A DNA stretch of 30,963 nucleotides from Methanobacteriota archaeon (GTDB lineage Archaea > Methanobacteriota > Methanobacteria > Methanobacteriales > Methanobacteriaceae): contig JAEZKE010000005.1 of NCBI GenBank assembly GCA_023436175.1, positions 1 to 30,963 of the forward strand, written 5' to 3'. The translations under genes were made by a program, and so were the position numbers. Every line of letters begins with the position of its first letter. Positions within the stretch are counted from its first letter, which is position 1. Below, one piece after another: positions 14,360 to 22,561 of this stretch. The notes under the pieces are model-generated. The model saw only the letters and a list, made by a program, of their open reading frames with translations, searched no databases and had not been told where the DNA came from.

Positions 14360-15016
14360 TTAAAATAAGGTATTGTCAACTACATTTACAAATGTTCTTG
14401 CATCTCGCAATTTTTTTGAAGCTGAATCAAAGTGATATGTTTCAAGAATTATAGCGGGTATTCCTGCATTTGCAATTCGTCCAGTAACATACTGTGGGCT
14501 TGTTGGATTTGGTGGGGTGTAAATTACTAATGAAGGCATTCTATAAGTTATAGATCTGGCAATGCCTTGTGTATAAGCACCTGTGGATATTGGATATAAG
14601 AATCTGTAGTATTTATAACCGCTTGAAGCACCGTGGTTTTCATGGATATCAAATGTCATCACAGGCTTATTTCTAATTACATCTGGAACAACGAATCTTT
14701 GGGCTAATAATTGGCCATTAAGCCTTCCTTGGGTATAATCGGACGCTGATTTAGTTACATGGATTTTATAGACTATATATCTATAATCTAAGCTACTTGA
14801 CCTATTTCTTACCGCATTTGCTACATCATAACTGAATTCGTTTTCCATTGGGTGAACACCGGTTATATATACAATTTTAGTATGGGAATTAGGATTTCCA
14901 TAGGTAAACTTTTCTACATAACCGTATGAAGTGCTACCTATAACAGCTGCAGAGCTAGTACTAACTGCTGAAAACATCATTAACAGGCATAGCATAATTC
15001 CTATAATTTTATTTAT
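14360..15016 (-). CDS. Secreted zinc-peptidase-like protein (M14-like motifs), apparent AUA start
   Basis: A protein of 218 residues if started at ATA 15016. That start gives a textbook signal peptide, MNKIIGIMLCLLMMFSAVS ending near SSAA, and ATA is seven bases after GGAGG of a near-perfect SD (GGAGGTGAT, 15028-15020). The first ATG (14995) is about 25 bases from that SD and would cut the signal's basic N-terminus. Candidate zinc and catalytic residues are His55 and Glu58 (GVHPMENE), His125 (FDIHENH) and Glu192 (ILETYHFD), the order seen in carboxypeptidase/aspartoacylase-type enzymes. A cell-wall (pseudomurein) peptide is a possible substrate, but that is speculation. No exact family is recognised. 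Confidence 0.7.
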   Translation of the reverse strand: MNKIIGIMLCLLMMFSAVSTSSAAVIGSTSYGYVEKFTYGNPNSHTKIVYITGVHPMENEFSYDVANAVRNRSSSLDYRYIVYKIHVTKSASDYTQGRLNGQLLAQRFVVPDVIRNKPVMTFDIHENHGASSGYKYYRFLYPISTGAYTQGIARSITYRMPSLVIYTPPNPTSPQYVTGRIANAGIPAIILETYHFDSASKKLRDARTFVNVVDNTLF

Positions 15017-15028
15017 CTAATCACCTCC

Positions 15029-15412
15029 GTTATGTTTTAAGATATTTTAACAACTCAATGGCGTAACTTAGTTTAATAATGATTTGATGTTTAAATGAAG
15101 CTAATTTGAAGAAGTAAATCGGGCACGTGCTGTTCGATGATCAAATGTTAATAAGTACCATCGTATTAGTAATATTAATATTTCCATTATTAATAACTTT
15201 GTAATAAATCATTAAAAAACATTTTAGGACAATTATGTGGCTTTATAAATTATAATAGACTTTTAAAATAGTTTAAAATTTAAATGATAAAAAAATATCA
15301 AATTAAAAAATGCAGTACTTTTATGAATAAGAATCAGCTGTATATTAACTCTTTGTTTTAAATTTGTTATAAAGAGAGTAATTGAATATTGTTTATTAAC
15401 TTAACTTGATTT
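15029..15412. other. AT-rich intergenic region, no gene seen
   Basis: About 380 bases between two minus-strand genes. It should contain the promoter of the secreted protein (AT-rich boxes near 15040-15070). A small dyad ATCG..GCACGTGC..CGAT (15118-15138) stands out by its GC content. TTAGTAATATTAATATTTCC followed by ATTATTAATAAC near 15167-15195 forms a weak AT hairpin. No open frame with an SD is visible. Confidence 0.4.
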
Positions 15413-17002
15413 TCATTCAATAATCCGGGTAATTGTACCTATTCCCTTACTTCGACCTTCTCTAAATATAATCTTTTGCCCTTCTTTAATACAAAATGGC
15501 CTGTATTTAAACTGCATTCTAACTTTACCTGTATCTCCCGCAGACATATACTCTCTGTCAAGGGGTTCAAAGATAACAGTTTCTGAAATCGTTTCAATAT
15601 GAGTTATACATTCATAACCTTCTTTGATTGTTGTGGGATGTACTAATATGGCAACATCAGCCTCAAATTTTTTAACAGACTGTTTTTCATAATTAGGATC
15701 GCATAAAATCATGCCCCTTTTAATATTATCAATATCTGCTCCCTTTATTGAAACTCCAATGACATCTCCCGCTTCAGCATAATCTTTTTTGTAGTAATGC
15801 ATTTCAATTGATTTTGCCCTGACGTCCATAAATTTCCCAGTGCTATCCGGGCCTAAAAGAAGTTTATCTCCTTTTTTTATTTTTCCCTGCCTTACAGTTC
15901 CGCTTACAACAGTTCCAGCACCTACAACCGAGTATATTTTATCTATATACATCATAAATGGTTTTAAGGAATCTTCTTCTTTGTCTTCAATTTTGAGATT
16001 TAAAAATAATTCATCAAGAAGTTCCAGACCCTCACCAGTTAATGAAGAAACATTTATTACCGGAACAAGATGTTGATTTGCGTGTTCTGCCACAAATTTA
16101 GCATCTTCACATGTTTTTATCATGTAAGGAATTCTTCCAACTAGTTTTAAAAGATTAAATACTTCATCCTTTGTTTCTTTTATTTTTTCAGCACTTACCA
16201 TATCAATTTTAGTGATTACAATAATTGATGGTAAATCCATCGCCATTATAATTCCGAGATGCTCTCGGGTAATATGAGTTGGCCCTTGATCTGCAGCTAC
16301 TGTGACAAGTCCGTAGTCTAATTTTTGGCCTACAATTCCTCTTATAGTTGTCCTCAGCCATGGCTCATGACCTACTGTATCTACAAAGCAAATGAGTTTA
16401 TCGCAGTCTTCAACAGCCTTTGCCTTTTCTTTTTTATTCAACGGATTTTTAACCCTTACAGGTTCTCTATTGCAGAATCCATAGATTGCAAAGGATAAGT
16501 CTGCCGAAAGCCCCCTTTCTATTTCATGTTTCTGTAGATCTAAAAATATTCTTGTCCTACCTGAACCATCATCAAGACTTCCAGTAGTTAGTGTCCCAAT
16601 AAGGGTACTTTTCCCATGATCCACGTGTCCTGCAACACCCACAAGCATATGGTCTCGTTTAGAAAGATCTTTTTTACCAATAAAAACTCGAGCTACGTCT
16701 CCATTATTTCCAGTATACTTTTCAACTTTTAAAATAGTGGAATTTATCTCTTCGGAGATACTTTTTAAAACAAATAATGACTCTTCCATTTTCTCATCTG
16801 AGAGTCCTAAAAGGTTTCCATCATCATCTACACCTATAAAATAAATAGCTTCTCCGCTACCCCGTTCCATCCTGTATTTCATCTGGGATGCAAGGCGCTG
16901 TTTTCTATCTTTTTGGAGATGATAATCTCTTTTAAGGCTTTCTTTAAATTCTATATTTCTTCGTTCACCTTTTTTTGTGATATTATAGATGCTGCTTGTC
17001 AT
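15413..17002 (-). CDS. GTPBP1-like GTPase of the EF-1A/EF-Tu superfamily
   Basis: A 529-residue translation-factor-type GTPase. An N-terminal domain (about 1-115, with EAIYFIGVDDDGNLLGLSDE) precedes the G domain. The G domain has P-loop GHVDHGKS (125-132), G3 DTVGHE (208-213) and G4 TKID (264-267), followed by two beta-barrel domains to the end. This layout matches the archaeal GTPBP1/GTPBP2 group, whose exact role (ribosome or mRNA-related) is not settled. It is not EF-1A itself: the N-terminal extension and divergent domain 2 differ. No strong SD precedes the ATG. It lies 44 bases after the DUF1922 gene and is probably cotranscribed with it. Confidence 0.88.
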   Translation of the reverse strand: MTSSIYNITKKGERRNIEFKESLKRDYHLQKDRKQRLASQMKYRMERGSGEAIYFIGVDDDGNLLGLSDEKMEESLFVLKSISEEINSTILKVEKYTGNNGDVARVFIGKKDLSKRDHMLVGVAGHVDHGKSTLIGTLTTGSLDDGSGRTRIFLDLQKHEIERGLSADLSFAIYGFCNREPVRVKNPLNKKEKAKAVEDCDKLICFVDTVGHEPWLRTTIRGIVGQKLDYGLVTVAADQGPTHITREHLGIIMAMDLPSIIVITKIDMVSAEKIKETKDEVFNLLKLVGRIPYMIKTCEDAKFVAEHANQHLVPVINVSSLTGEGLELLDELFLNLKIEDKEEDSLKPFMMYIDKIYSVVGAGTVVSGTVRQGKIKKGDKLLLGPDSTGKFMDVRAKSIEMHYYKKDYAEAGDVIGVSIKGADIDNIKRGMILCDPNYEKQSVKKFEADVAILVHPTTIKEGYECITHIETISETVIFEPLDREYMSAGDTGKVRMQFKYRPFCIKEGQKIIFREGRSKGIGTITRIIE

Positions 17003-17046
17003 AAGATTAAGTTATTTTTAAAATTTTTAAATAATATTTCATGGCT

Positions 17047-17259
17047 CTACAGCTTATCCGCAGTTGTAAAAACTGCACCGCCGTATTTTTCTTCCTGCAA
17101 TTCTTTAACTTTTTCGACGGCCAGCTGTACATCGTCAGTTTTTGCAATGATACGCCGACTTTTAACCTTAAATACTTTACCGCAAACGCATTTTTTTTGC
17201 ATGACTCCTTCTTTGGAGTACATTGCACGTCCACAGTCACATCTAAATATGATATACAT
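17047..17259 (-). CDS. DUF1922 zinc-ribbon-like protein (MTH1184 type)
   Basis: A 70-residue protein, MYIIFRCDCGRAMYSKEG..., with a four-cysteine site (CDCG and CVCG). A basic KSRRIIAKTDD region follows, then a helix (VQLAVEKVKELQEEKYGG). It closely resembles the Methanothermobacter protein MTH1184, the structural type member of DUF1922. The ATG at 17259 is chosen because GAGTGAT lies four bases upstream; the ATG at 17271 overlaps that site. It precedes the GTPase gene by 44 bases, suggesting one transcript. Function unknown; binding of metal or nucleic acid is plausible. Confidence 0.88.
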   Translation of the reverse strand: MYIIFRCDCGRAMYSKEGVMQKKCVCGKVFKVKSRRIIAKTDDVQLAVEKVKELQEEKYGGAVFTTADKL

Positions 17260-17370
17260 GAAATCACTCATTAATTTATTGAATGTTATTTGGTCTATTA
17301 CTTTTTAAAATTCATTGAATTGTATTAATAATGTACTTCACTTTATTTAAAATTTTTTGAAAAAATAGAA

Positions 17371-17534
17371 TTTAACGCACATGTCCCTATAATCCCAAAG
17401 CTTTTACTGTACGTTAAGTTTTAGCGTGGTCAAATTTAAATTGGATTTGTTTAAAAATTTTAATTTATTAAATCAACAGTTTTCATAATTTAAACAGGTA
17501 ACACTCATATAACATTCAGGTCACGAGCGTTAAA
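17371..17534 (+). repeat. Non-coding repeat, copy C (TTTAACGCACATGTC ... GTCACGAGCGTTAAA)
   Basis: The ends are inverted repeats of each other (12 of 15 positions) and match the ends of copies A and B. The interior retains TAAATTGGATTTGTTTAAA, similar to TAAATCGGATTTTTTAAAC in copy B, but otherwise differs. It fills most of the gap between the DUF1922 gene and the end of the TraB gene, near the latter's stop codon. The element is 164 bases long and has no open frame. Confidence 0.65.
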
Positions 17535-17578
17535 AAAATATTTAATTTAGCCAGTAAAGTTGGCTTTTGGTGTTACAA

Positions 17579-18808
17579 TCATCCCCATCCAAAAATTTTA
17601 CCTAATATTGGATTGAATGTGTTAAAAATTGTGATAATTATTGGATTAAGGATTGCATAAATTTTGATGAGTAATGGATAAAACACGTTGGGTATTGTAA
17701 GAAATGCTCCTATGGATGCACCTATGTTGGTTCCAACTACAACTATTAAAACCCTAAAAAGATTGTTGTCCCAGAAATCCCTTAAGCTTTCGCAGTCTTT
17801 AAATCCTGCCAGATCATCCATTCCTACTTTCCTTGATTTAGCTTCTACAATTCCTGAGAACCATCCTGCAGCCAAAAGAGGATGTAAAACAGTTAATGGG
17901 GCAACAACAAATGCTGTTATTGCAGAGTAAATCTTTGATCCTGATAAAATACAACCTGCAAAGGATAATCCACTTGTTAACAGTACATATTGAATAATGC
18001 TGGTTTGTATGTTAATTCCACTTAGGAATGCCATTGCAAATACTGCAATAAAAACAACAGGTATTAAAAATAACAGAACCTGTACAACTGAAAATCTGGA
18101 TTTTTTAATGTTTAGAAGTTCATAAAGTGGCGGAATTTTTTCAGGATCATTAATATATTTTTTAATCCCTTCTTTATGTCCGGCACCCACTACAGCAACT
18201 ACACTTTCCTCTGGAATATCAATGAGCATTTTTGCCATGTACTTGTCCCTTTCATTTACCAAAACATCGTATGCCTTGGGTGACATTTCCTGGAAGTATT
18301 TCATGACCTCTTCGAGGGCATCTCCTTCAGTTATACTTTCAATATCTTCAAGTTCTTCATCTTTGCTAAAAAAAGATGCTATTAAACCGTATACAAACTT
18401 CGCTTTTTCAATGAAGCTCATTTTATTTAATGCACGGTTTAGAGTTATTGAAATGTCACGATCTATTAATGCAATTTTTGCTTCAATCTCATTTGCTGCT
18501 TCTATTGCAGCTATCATTTCTGATCCAGGTTTTACACCTACATCATCACCTATTCTTCGCTGCATATATGATAAAAATCCGCTAACTAAGAATAAGGTCA
18601 GGTTGTCACCTTTAATCAGTTTTTTAATTTGAAATTCCTGTTTAGGAGCTTCCCCTTGATCTTCATTTAATAAATTGGTGTAACGGTTAATGTCTAGTTC
18701 AACAGCAACAACATCTGGTTTCTTCTCTAAAATAGTATTTCGAACCTTTTCAACACTTTTCTCTGATACATGCGCTGTTCCAATTATTTCAAGTGATTCT
18801 GGTGCCAT
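17579..18808 (-). CDS. TraB-family membrane protein
   Basis: A 409-residue protein. The N-terminal half (about 1-230) is the TraB/GumN-like domain: EIIGTAHVSEKSVEKV with the GxxHxS motif, then VVAVELDINRY, ALIDRDISITLNRA and VVAVVGAGHKEGI. The C-terminal half has about five hydrophobic segments (about 248-272, 275-300, 303-325, 350-372 and 378-400). This is the archaeal TIGR00261 arrangement, related to pheromone-shutdown protein TraB. A hydrolase or protease-like role has been proposed for the fold; the substrate here is unknown. SD GTGATG precedes the ATG. It starts 14 bases after the comB stop, so comB-traB form an operon. Confidence 0.9.
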   Translation of the reverse strand: MAPESLEIIGTAHVSEKSVEKVRNTILEKKPDVVAVELDINRYTNLLNEDQGEAPKQEFQIKKLIKGDNLTLFLVSGFLSYMQRRIGDDVGVKPGSEMIAAIEAANEIEAKIALIDRDISITLNRALNKMSFIEKAKFVYGLIASFFSKDEELEDIESITEGDALEEVMKYFQEMSPKAYDVLVNERDKYMAKMLIDIPEESVVAVVGAGHKEGIKKYINDPEKIPPLYELLNIKKSRFSVVQVLLFLIPVVFIAVFAMAFLSGINIQTSIIQYVLLTSGLSFAGCILSGSKIYSAITAFVVAPLTVLHPLLAAGWFSGIVEAKSRKVGMDDLAGFKDCESLRDFWDNNLFRVLIVVVGTNIGASIGAFLTIPNVFYPLLIKIYAILNPIIITIFNTFNPILGKIFGWG

Positions 18809-18822
18809 AGAAACATCACGTT

Positions 18823-19494
18823 TTAATCTGTATAATTTTTAATAATTCCTTTTTCATATATGGGTATAATATCATATATATTTTTTTTAATACTAAACTT
18901 TATGTCATCTAAAAATCCAAGTTTTTGAAGTGTTAATGAAGAATTTGAGTTCATAATTGCGTTTTTAACCATTTTTTCATCTCTTGATGCCATGTATGCT
19001 GCAAGAGCCATTTCATCAAGTTCATAATTTTTAAGATAAGATATAATTTCTCCCGCTCCAAGGAAATCTTCAATTGCAAATCTTCCCCTGACTCCTGCCA
19101 TTACAATTTCTATGTGATCTTCAGCAATTTCAGAAGCTTTTAAAGCTACAGCTTTTGCATTTACAAATGATCCAACGAGAGCCTTTGCTTTCATTCCTTC
19201 AAGGATTCTTGTACCATTTGTAGTGGTCAGCACAAGGGTATCTCCACTGAAATTTTTTATTGCAACTGGAGAATTTCCAGTATCAAATCCTGGAATGGGG
19301 GCACCATCTCTTTCACCTGCAAGAACTGCATTATACTTTTTAGCAAGTTCTATTGCTTTATTTTTATCTTTCACAGCTATAATTTTATTAAAATTATTTA
19401 AAGCTGCATTTATAGTAGCACTGGCTCTTAAAACATCCACCATAATTGCAACATCTTTGGAGATTGATTTATCTAAACTTAAAGAAACTAACAT
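18823..19494 (-). CDS. comB: 2-phosphosulfolactate phosphatase ComB
   Basis: A 223-residue enzyme that removes phosphate from 2-phosphosulfolactate to give sulfolactate in coenzyme M biosynthesis. Family signatures are MVDVLRASATINAAL (about 22-36), VLAGERDGAPIPGFDTGNSP (about 56-75), LVLTTTNGTR (about 87-96) and EIVMAGVRGRFAIEDFLGAG (about 129-148), which make the acidic metal-binding active site. I chose the ATG at 19494, with GGTG six bases upstream; the TTG at 19506 overlaps it. Length is normal. It is followed directly by the TraB gene. The other coenzyme M genes (comA, comC, comDE) are not in this window. Confidence 0.93.
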   Translation of the reverse strand: MLVSLSLDKSISKDVAIMVDVLRASATINAALNNFNKIIAVKDKNKAIELAKKYNAVLAGERDGAPIPGFDTGNSPVAIKNFSGDTLVLTTTNGTRILEGMKAKALVGSFVNAKAVALKASEIAEDHIEIVMAGVRGRFAIEDFLGAGEIISYLKNYELDEMALAAYMASRDEKMVKNAIMNSNSSLTLQKLGFLDDIKFSIKKNIYDIIPIYEKGIIKNYTD

Positions 19495-19593
19495 TAAAAA
19501 CACCAAAAATAGGGAAATTCAATAAATAAAAAACGAAATTGGGGGTATTTACTTAATTTTTTCTAGCAACTGAAATGTCTTTAAGAACTGATT

Positions 19594-19815
19594 TTAACTA
19601 ATTTTTTCAGCAAAACCAAAACGTCTTCTTACAGAAACGATTTTAACTTTAACTTCCTCTCCAGCTTTTGTACCGGGTACAAATACCACAAAACCATTTA
19701 TACGGGTAATACCGTCGCCTTCTTTACCCACATCTTCTATCTTAACATCATATTCTTCCCCTTCTTGAATAGGGGCAGTTTTTGGACCTTGATCTGTTCC
19801 GAACAATTCATTCAC
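19594..19815 (-). CDS. TRAM domain-containing small protein
   Basis: A 73-residue protein consisting of little more than one TRAM domain (about 15-73: IQEGEEYDVKIEDVGKEGDG, RINGFVVFVPGTKAGEEVKV, then KIVSVRRRFGFAEKI). Such single-domain archaeal proteins are RNA-binding beta barrels, with RNA-chaperone or antitermination-like roles shown for some methanogen members. SD GGAAGTGA immediately precedes the ATG. It lies 99 bases upstream of comB on the same strand, though the gap is AT-rich and may separate the transcripts. A 7-bp dyad next to the TATA box suggests regulation. Confidence 0.92.
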   Translation of the reverse strand: MNELFGTDQGPKTAPIQEGEEYDVKIEDVGKEGDGITRINGFVVFVPGTKAGEEVKVKIVSVRRRFGFAEKIS

Positions 19816-19823
19816 TTCCTTTC

Positions 19824-19853
19824 GACCAAAAATAATTTGGTCTTATATAAATA
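19824..19853 (-). promoter_or_regulatory. TATA box and GACCAAA dyad upstream of the TRAM gene
   Basis: A perfect inverted repeat GACCAAA-AATAA-TTTGGTC (19824-19842) lies directly downstream of a TATA-like TTTATATAA (minus strand, about 19852-19844) and ends eight bases from the start codon. It may be a repressor site, or a 5' mRNA stem near the ribosome-binding site. Confidence 0.55.
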
Positions 19854-20130
19854 TACGGTTAAGTTATTATATAAATGTTTTCATAAATTATTAACGGCTG
19901 TTTATTTAGGGGATTTAAGGAACTTTAGGAGTTTAAAACAATATTTAAGTACTTTGATTTGCTATATTAAATTGAAAGTATACTAAACTAAATTAAACGG
20001 TAAATTGAACTTAATGGATAACAAGGTGAGTTTTAATTAAAACTCATTTTTATGAATATTTTTTAACTCGAATTACATATTTTAATGAGCATCTTTAAAA
20101 CAGCATATCAAATTTGAGAGGATGATTGAC
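19854..20130. other. Intergenic stretch with a 20-bp perfect palindrome
   Basis: TGAGTTTTAATTAAAACTCA at 20027-20046 is a perfect palindrome followed by TTTTATG. It could fold into a short stem before a T tract, acting as a terminator or attenuator just ahead of the gene at 20131. The rest is AT-rich, with no open frame worth calling. Confidence 0.4.
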
Positions 20131-20400
20131 TTGAATGATAATGATAAAGCAATAAGATCTCTTGTAGAAGAGTATAAAATGAGCATGGGAGGATCATTTT
20201 TTAATAATTACAGTAAAGAACCTGAAGATCTGAAATTAGAAGAACTAATGATTGAAAATGGAATAAATAGTCATCTTTTTGATACCCATAAACTGTTATC
20301 AATTTATGATGATTTATCCGAGCATAATAAAAGGGAATTTTTCCAGAGAGTAGTTGTAGCATTTATTAAGTTCAAATTTAAGGAAGATACGGTAGAATAA
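20131..20400 (+). CDS. Small acidic protein of unknown function
   Basis: An 89-residue helical-looking protein (NDNDKAIRSLVEEYKMSMGG at the start, LFDTHKLLSIYDDLSEHNKR in the middle and an aromatic/basic end). No membrane segment, cysteine or known motif is visible. The start is uncertain. TTG at 20131 has GAGAGGATGAT ending four bases upstream and is preferred; ATG at 20122 directly abuts the SD. The family is unrecognised. It is convergent with the PRC-barrel gene. Confidence 0.65.
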   Translation: MNDNDKAIRSLVEEYKMSMGGSFFNNYSKEPEDLKLEELMIENGINSHLFDTHKLLSIYDDLSEHNKREFFQRVVVAFIKFKFKEDTVE

Positions 20401-20436
20401 TCTAATCCGTCTTAATTCATTCCATATTGATTTTAA

Positions 20437-20700
20437 TTATTCTCCGCCGGTTATGACATCTAAATCTTCTTGGGTGAGTGGTTTCCCTTTTAGAAGTACT
20501 TTTTCTCCAATTGCATCGATCATATTGCAGGGAATGATTTTGGTTTCACCTCGTCCTATTTTACCAGTAAGACCTCCTTCCCTAAGTACAAGACCTTCAA
20601 TTCTGCGGTTTCTAAAATCTAAATCAATATCTTCTACTTCGCCGAGTACATTTCCTTTATCGTCTATTACTTCTTTACCTTTAATATCATCTATTTTCAC
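20437..20700 (-). CDS. PRC-barrel domain protein
   Basis: An 87-residue protein made of one PRC-barrel (KIDDIKGKEVIDDKGNVLGE, VEDIDLDFRNRRIEGLVLRE, then KIIPCNMIDAIGEKVLLKG). Archaeal single-domain PRC-barrel proteins are small beta barrels, often linked to RNA processing or to cell-division factors (CdpB type). The assignment to either role is open. GTG at 20700 is taken as start because GGTGAT ends four bases upstream; GTG at 20709 overlaps that SD. Confidence 0.88.
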   Translation of the reverse strand: MKIDDIKGKEVIDDKGNVLGEVEDIDLDFRNRRIEGLVLREGGLTGKIGRGETKIIPCNMIDAIGEKVLLKGKPLTQEDLDVITGGE

Positions 20701-20790
20701 ATTAATCACCTTTTTAATTAATTATAAACCTCTTTACTTTAAATTACATTTTTAAGCAAATTTTAATCTTTTTTAACCGGTTATGTTTGT

Positions 20791-20826
20791 GTAGTAGCTA
20801 TGGCACATTCTTATGTGTAATACTAC
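20791..20826. other. Compact two-part stem-loop of unknown role
   Basis: GTAGTA (20791-20796) pairs with TACTAC (20821-20826), and inside it CACAT-TCTT-ATGTG forms a second stem. It is GC-richer than its surroundings. It lies between the PRC-barrel and marker-7 operon promoters. Confidence 0.35.
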
Positions 20827-20847
20827 TTATGTTACTTTTAATATATT

Positions 20848-20896
20848 AAAAATTCGCTGAATTTTTACGACCCCAAAAACTATAGATTTTCGAGGG
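20848..20896. repeat. Short hairpin chain (array 5)
   Basis: AAAAATTC-GCT-GAATTTTT (20848-20866) is a perfect stem. It is followed by a CCCC spacer and a degenerate AAAA...TTTT unit closed by CCC/GGG (20872-20896). The composition matches the other four arrays. It is about 60 bases upstream of the marker-7 operon start. Confidence 0.6.
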
Positions 20897-20954
20897 TTTA
20901 GTTTCACGGATAAAAAAACATCAAATTTAAATATTTTAAAACCAAGGATAGACT

Positions 20955-21476
20955 ATGAAATTTTCCTTAAAAGTTGCAACAACTCCTATGTGTGAAGAAA
21001 TCGTAAAACTTGCGGGTATTTCAAACTATGTGGTTAATAAAACTCCTGATTCAGTTGGAGCAGATATAGCGGTTGTTTTATCTGAAACTAAATTATCCAC
21101 TAAATCCATTAAAATTAAACTCAATACTTTTTCACAGATTAAAGAAAGTATAAAAATGCTTTCTGAAATGTTTGAAACTTCCCCGTTAGATTATGAAATA
21201 AAAGAAATTATATGCCCTAAAAAAAATGAAAATCGAAAGATAAAAGTAAAAGTTTATTCAAATTTTTTAAAGGAGATAGTAGAAGATATGGGGTTTAATG
21301 TGGTTGATGAAGATTATAATTTTGTGGTTTATCCGGATTATATGAAAGAAAATGTAGTAAATGAAAATGTAGAAACAGTTGAAATACCATCCCACAAAAA
21401 TGTACCGTTATCTGCAATAAAAAGAGTTGAAATGAGGTATAATATTCTGGAGAAAAGATTATGTATGAAACCTTAA
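20955..21476 (+). CDS. Conserved-looking protein overlapping methanogenesis marker 7 gene
   Basis: A 173-residue soluble protein starting MKFSLKVATTPMCEEIVKLAG. It appears to have two alpha/beta halves: about 1-75, with GADIAVVLSETKLSTKSIKI, and about 85-130, with KIKVKVYSNFLKEIVEDMGF and NFVVYPDYM. Its last five codons overlap the start of the marker 7 gene by 16 bases, so the two are translationally coupled. I do not recognise the family with certainty. In methanogens mmp7 often neighbours other marker genes such as mmp17, but I cannot confirm that identity from the sequence. A role with marker 7 in MCR activation is a reasonable inference. The SD is weak (CCAAGGATAG upstream). Confidence 0.7.
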   Translation: MKFSLKVATTPMCEEIVKLAGISNYVVNKTPDSVGADIAVVLSETKLSTKSIKIKLNTFSQIKESIKMLSEMFETSPLDYEIKEIICPKKNENRKIKVKVYSNFLKEIVEDMGFNVVDEDYNFVVYPDYMKENVVNENVETVEIPSHKNVPLSAIKRVEMRYNILEKRLCMKP

Positions 21477-22372
21477 CTTACACTGGAGGAGTTCACAAGC
21501 ATGAAGAAATTACAGAGCTTATAGAAGATTTAGGTGGATTTGTACTACAGGAAAACCTGAGTCAAATGGATCTTGTTATAACTCTTGCCGTTCCAATAGA
21601 AGATGTGGATAAAGTCCAGGAAAAGGCAAAAGAACTCCTCGGTACAGTAAAAATAGCCCCAATGGCAGGTACAGAAATTGCTATAGTTTCTCCAACCCTT
21701 GCAAGGCAGCACCTTCCCCATTCTGCATGTGATATTTCAGAATATCTTAGAAGGTATGGGGCAAAGGATAACATGATTGGGCTTTCCCGTGGAGCTGGAA
21801 AAGGTATATCCCGAATTTCACAGGATGAAAAAAAGTTAATCGAAGAACATGATTTGGCTGTTTTTGCACTTGGAAGCTTTAGGGAATGTATATTAAACAA
21901 AGTACATCTTTTTGAAGATCTTGAAATACCGGTGGTTGTAACAGGGGCACCGGATATAGATGTCAACGATATTCCTGGAGCAAGTGCTTACGTTGGAGGG
22001 TTAGGTAGGATTCCAAGTAGGCTTAAACGTGGAGAAAATATCAGGGCGCTTAGAAGTCTGGCCGAAACTGTTGAAGGAATTTTAGATGATAGAAGAAAAG
22101 AGATAACTGAAGATCCGCCTATTGTACCATCAATACTTGTAAAAACGGAAATTGAAAATCAGATACCTGCAATAAAAGATGTTTATTCACCTGCACCAGT
22201 TGTAAGTCAGTTAGACGGGGTACGGGTTAAACTGAATTATGATAAATATAAAGAAGAAATTGGAAAAGTTAAGGTGGACGAGTACATTTTAGAAGATGTT
22301 TCTGAAATAAAGCGGTCTTTAATGTATGATTATATTTTAGTTAAGCTGTTGCCTGAATCTTCTATTCTTTAG
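21461..22372 (+). CDS. mmp7: Methanogenesis marker protein 7 (McrC-related)
   Basis: A 303-residue cytoplasmic protein. Recognised features are MYETLTYTGGVHKHEEITEL at the start, PMAGTEIAIVSPTLARQHLP (about 65-84), the LRRYGAKDNMIGLSRGAGKG segment and VFALGSFRECI with VVTGAPDID. These are shared by marker 7 and the related McrC proteins. Marker 7 occurs almost only in methanogens and has been found with McrC, Mmp3, Mmp17 and the A2 ATPase in the complex that activates MCR by reducing its F430 nickel. SD CTGGAGAAAAG sits inside the upstream gene. The position about 8 kb from mcrB and near Mmp10 fits that role. Confidence 0.88.
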   Translation: MYETLTYTGGVHKHEEITELIEDLGGFVLQENLSQMDLVITLAVPIEDVDKVQEKAKELLGTVKIAPMAGTEIAIVSPTLARQHLPHSACDISEYLRRYGAKDNMIGLSRGAGKGISRISQDEKKLIEEHDLAVFALGSFRECILNKVHLFEDLEIPVVVTGAPDIDVNDIPGASAYVGGLGRIPSRLKRGENIRALRSLAETVEGILDDRRKEITEDPPIVPSILVKTEIENQIPAIKDVYSPAPVVSQLDGVRVKLNYDKYKEEIGKVKVDEYILEDVSEIKRSLMYDYILVKLLPESSIL

Positions 22373-22561
22373 ATTATGGCTAAAATGATGATACACTTAA
22401 CTTTACATGAATTTTTTATTTTTTATTAAATTAGAGTTCGCCATCTAATTATCTCTATAATTTAGATTGTAATATAAAAAAATTAAAATATTATGTGATA
22501 TATAATCAAATGTAATATCTGTGAATAAAATTAAAAACTGATTTTGTACTGGAGTTTAAAA

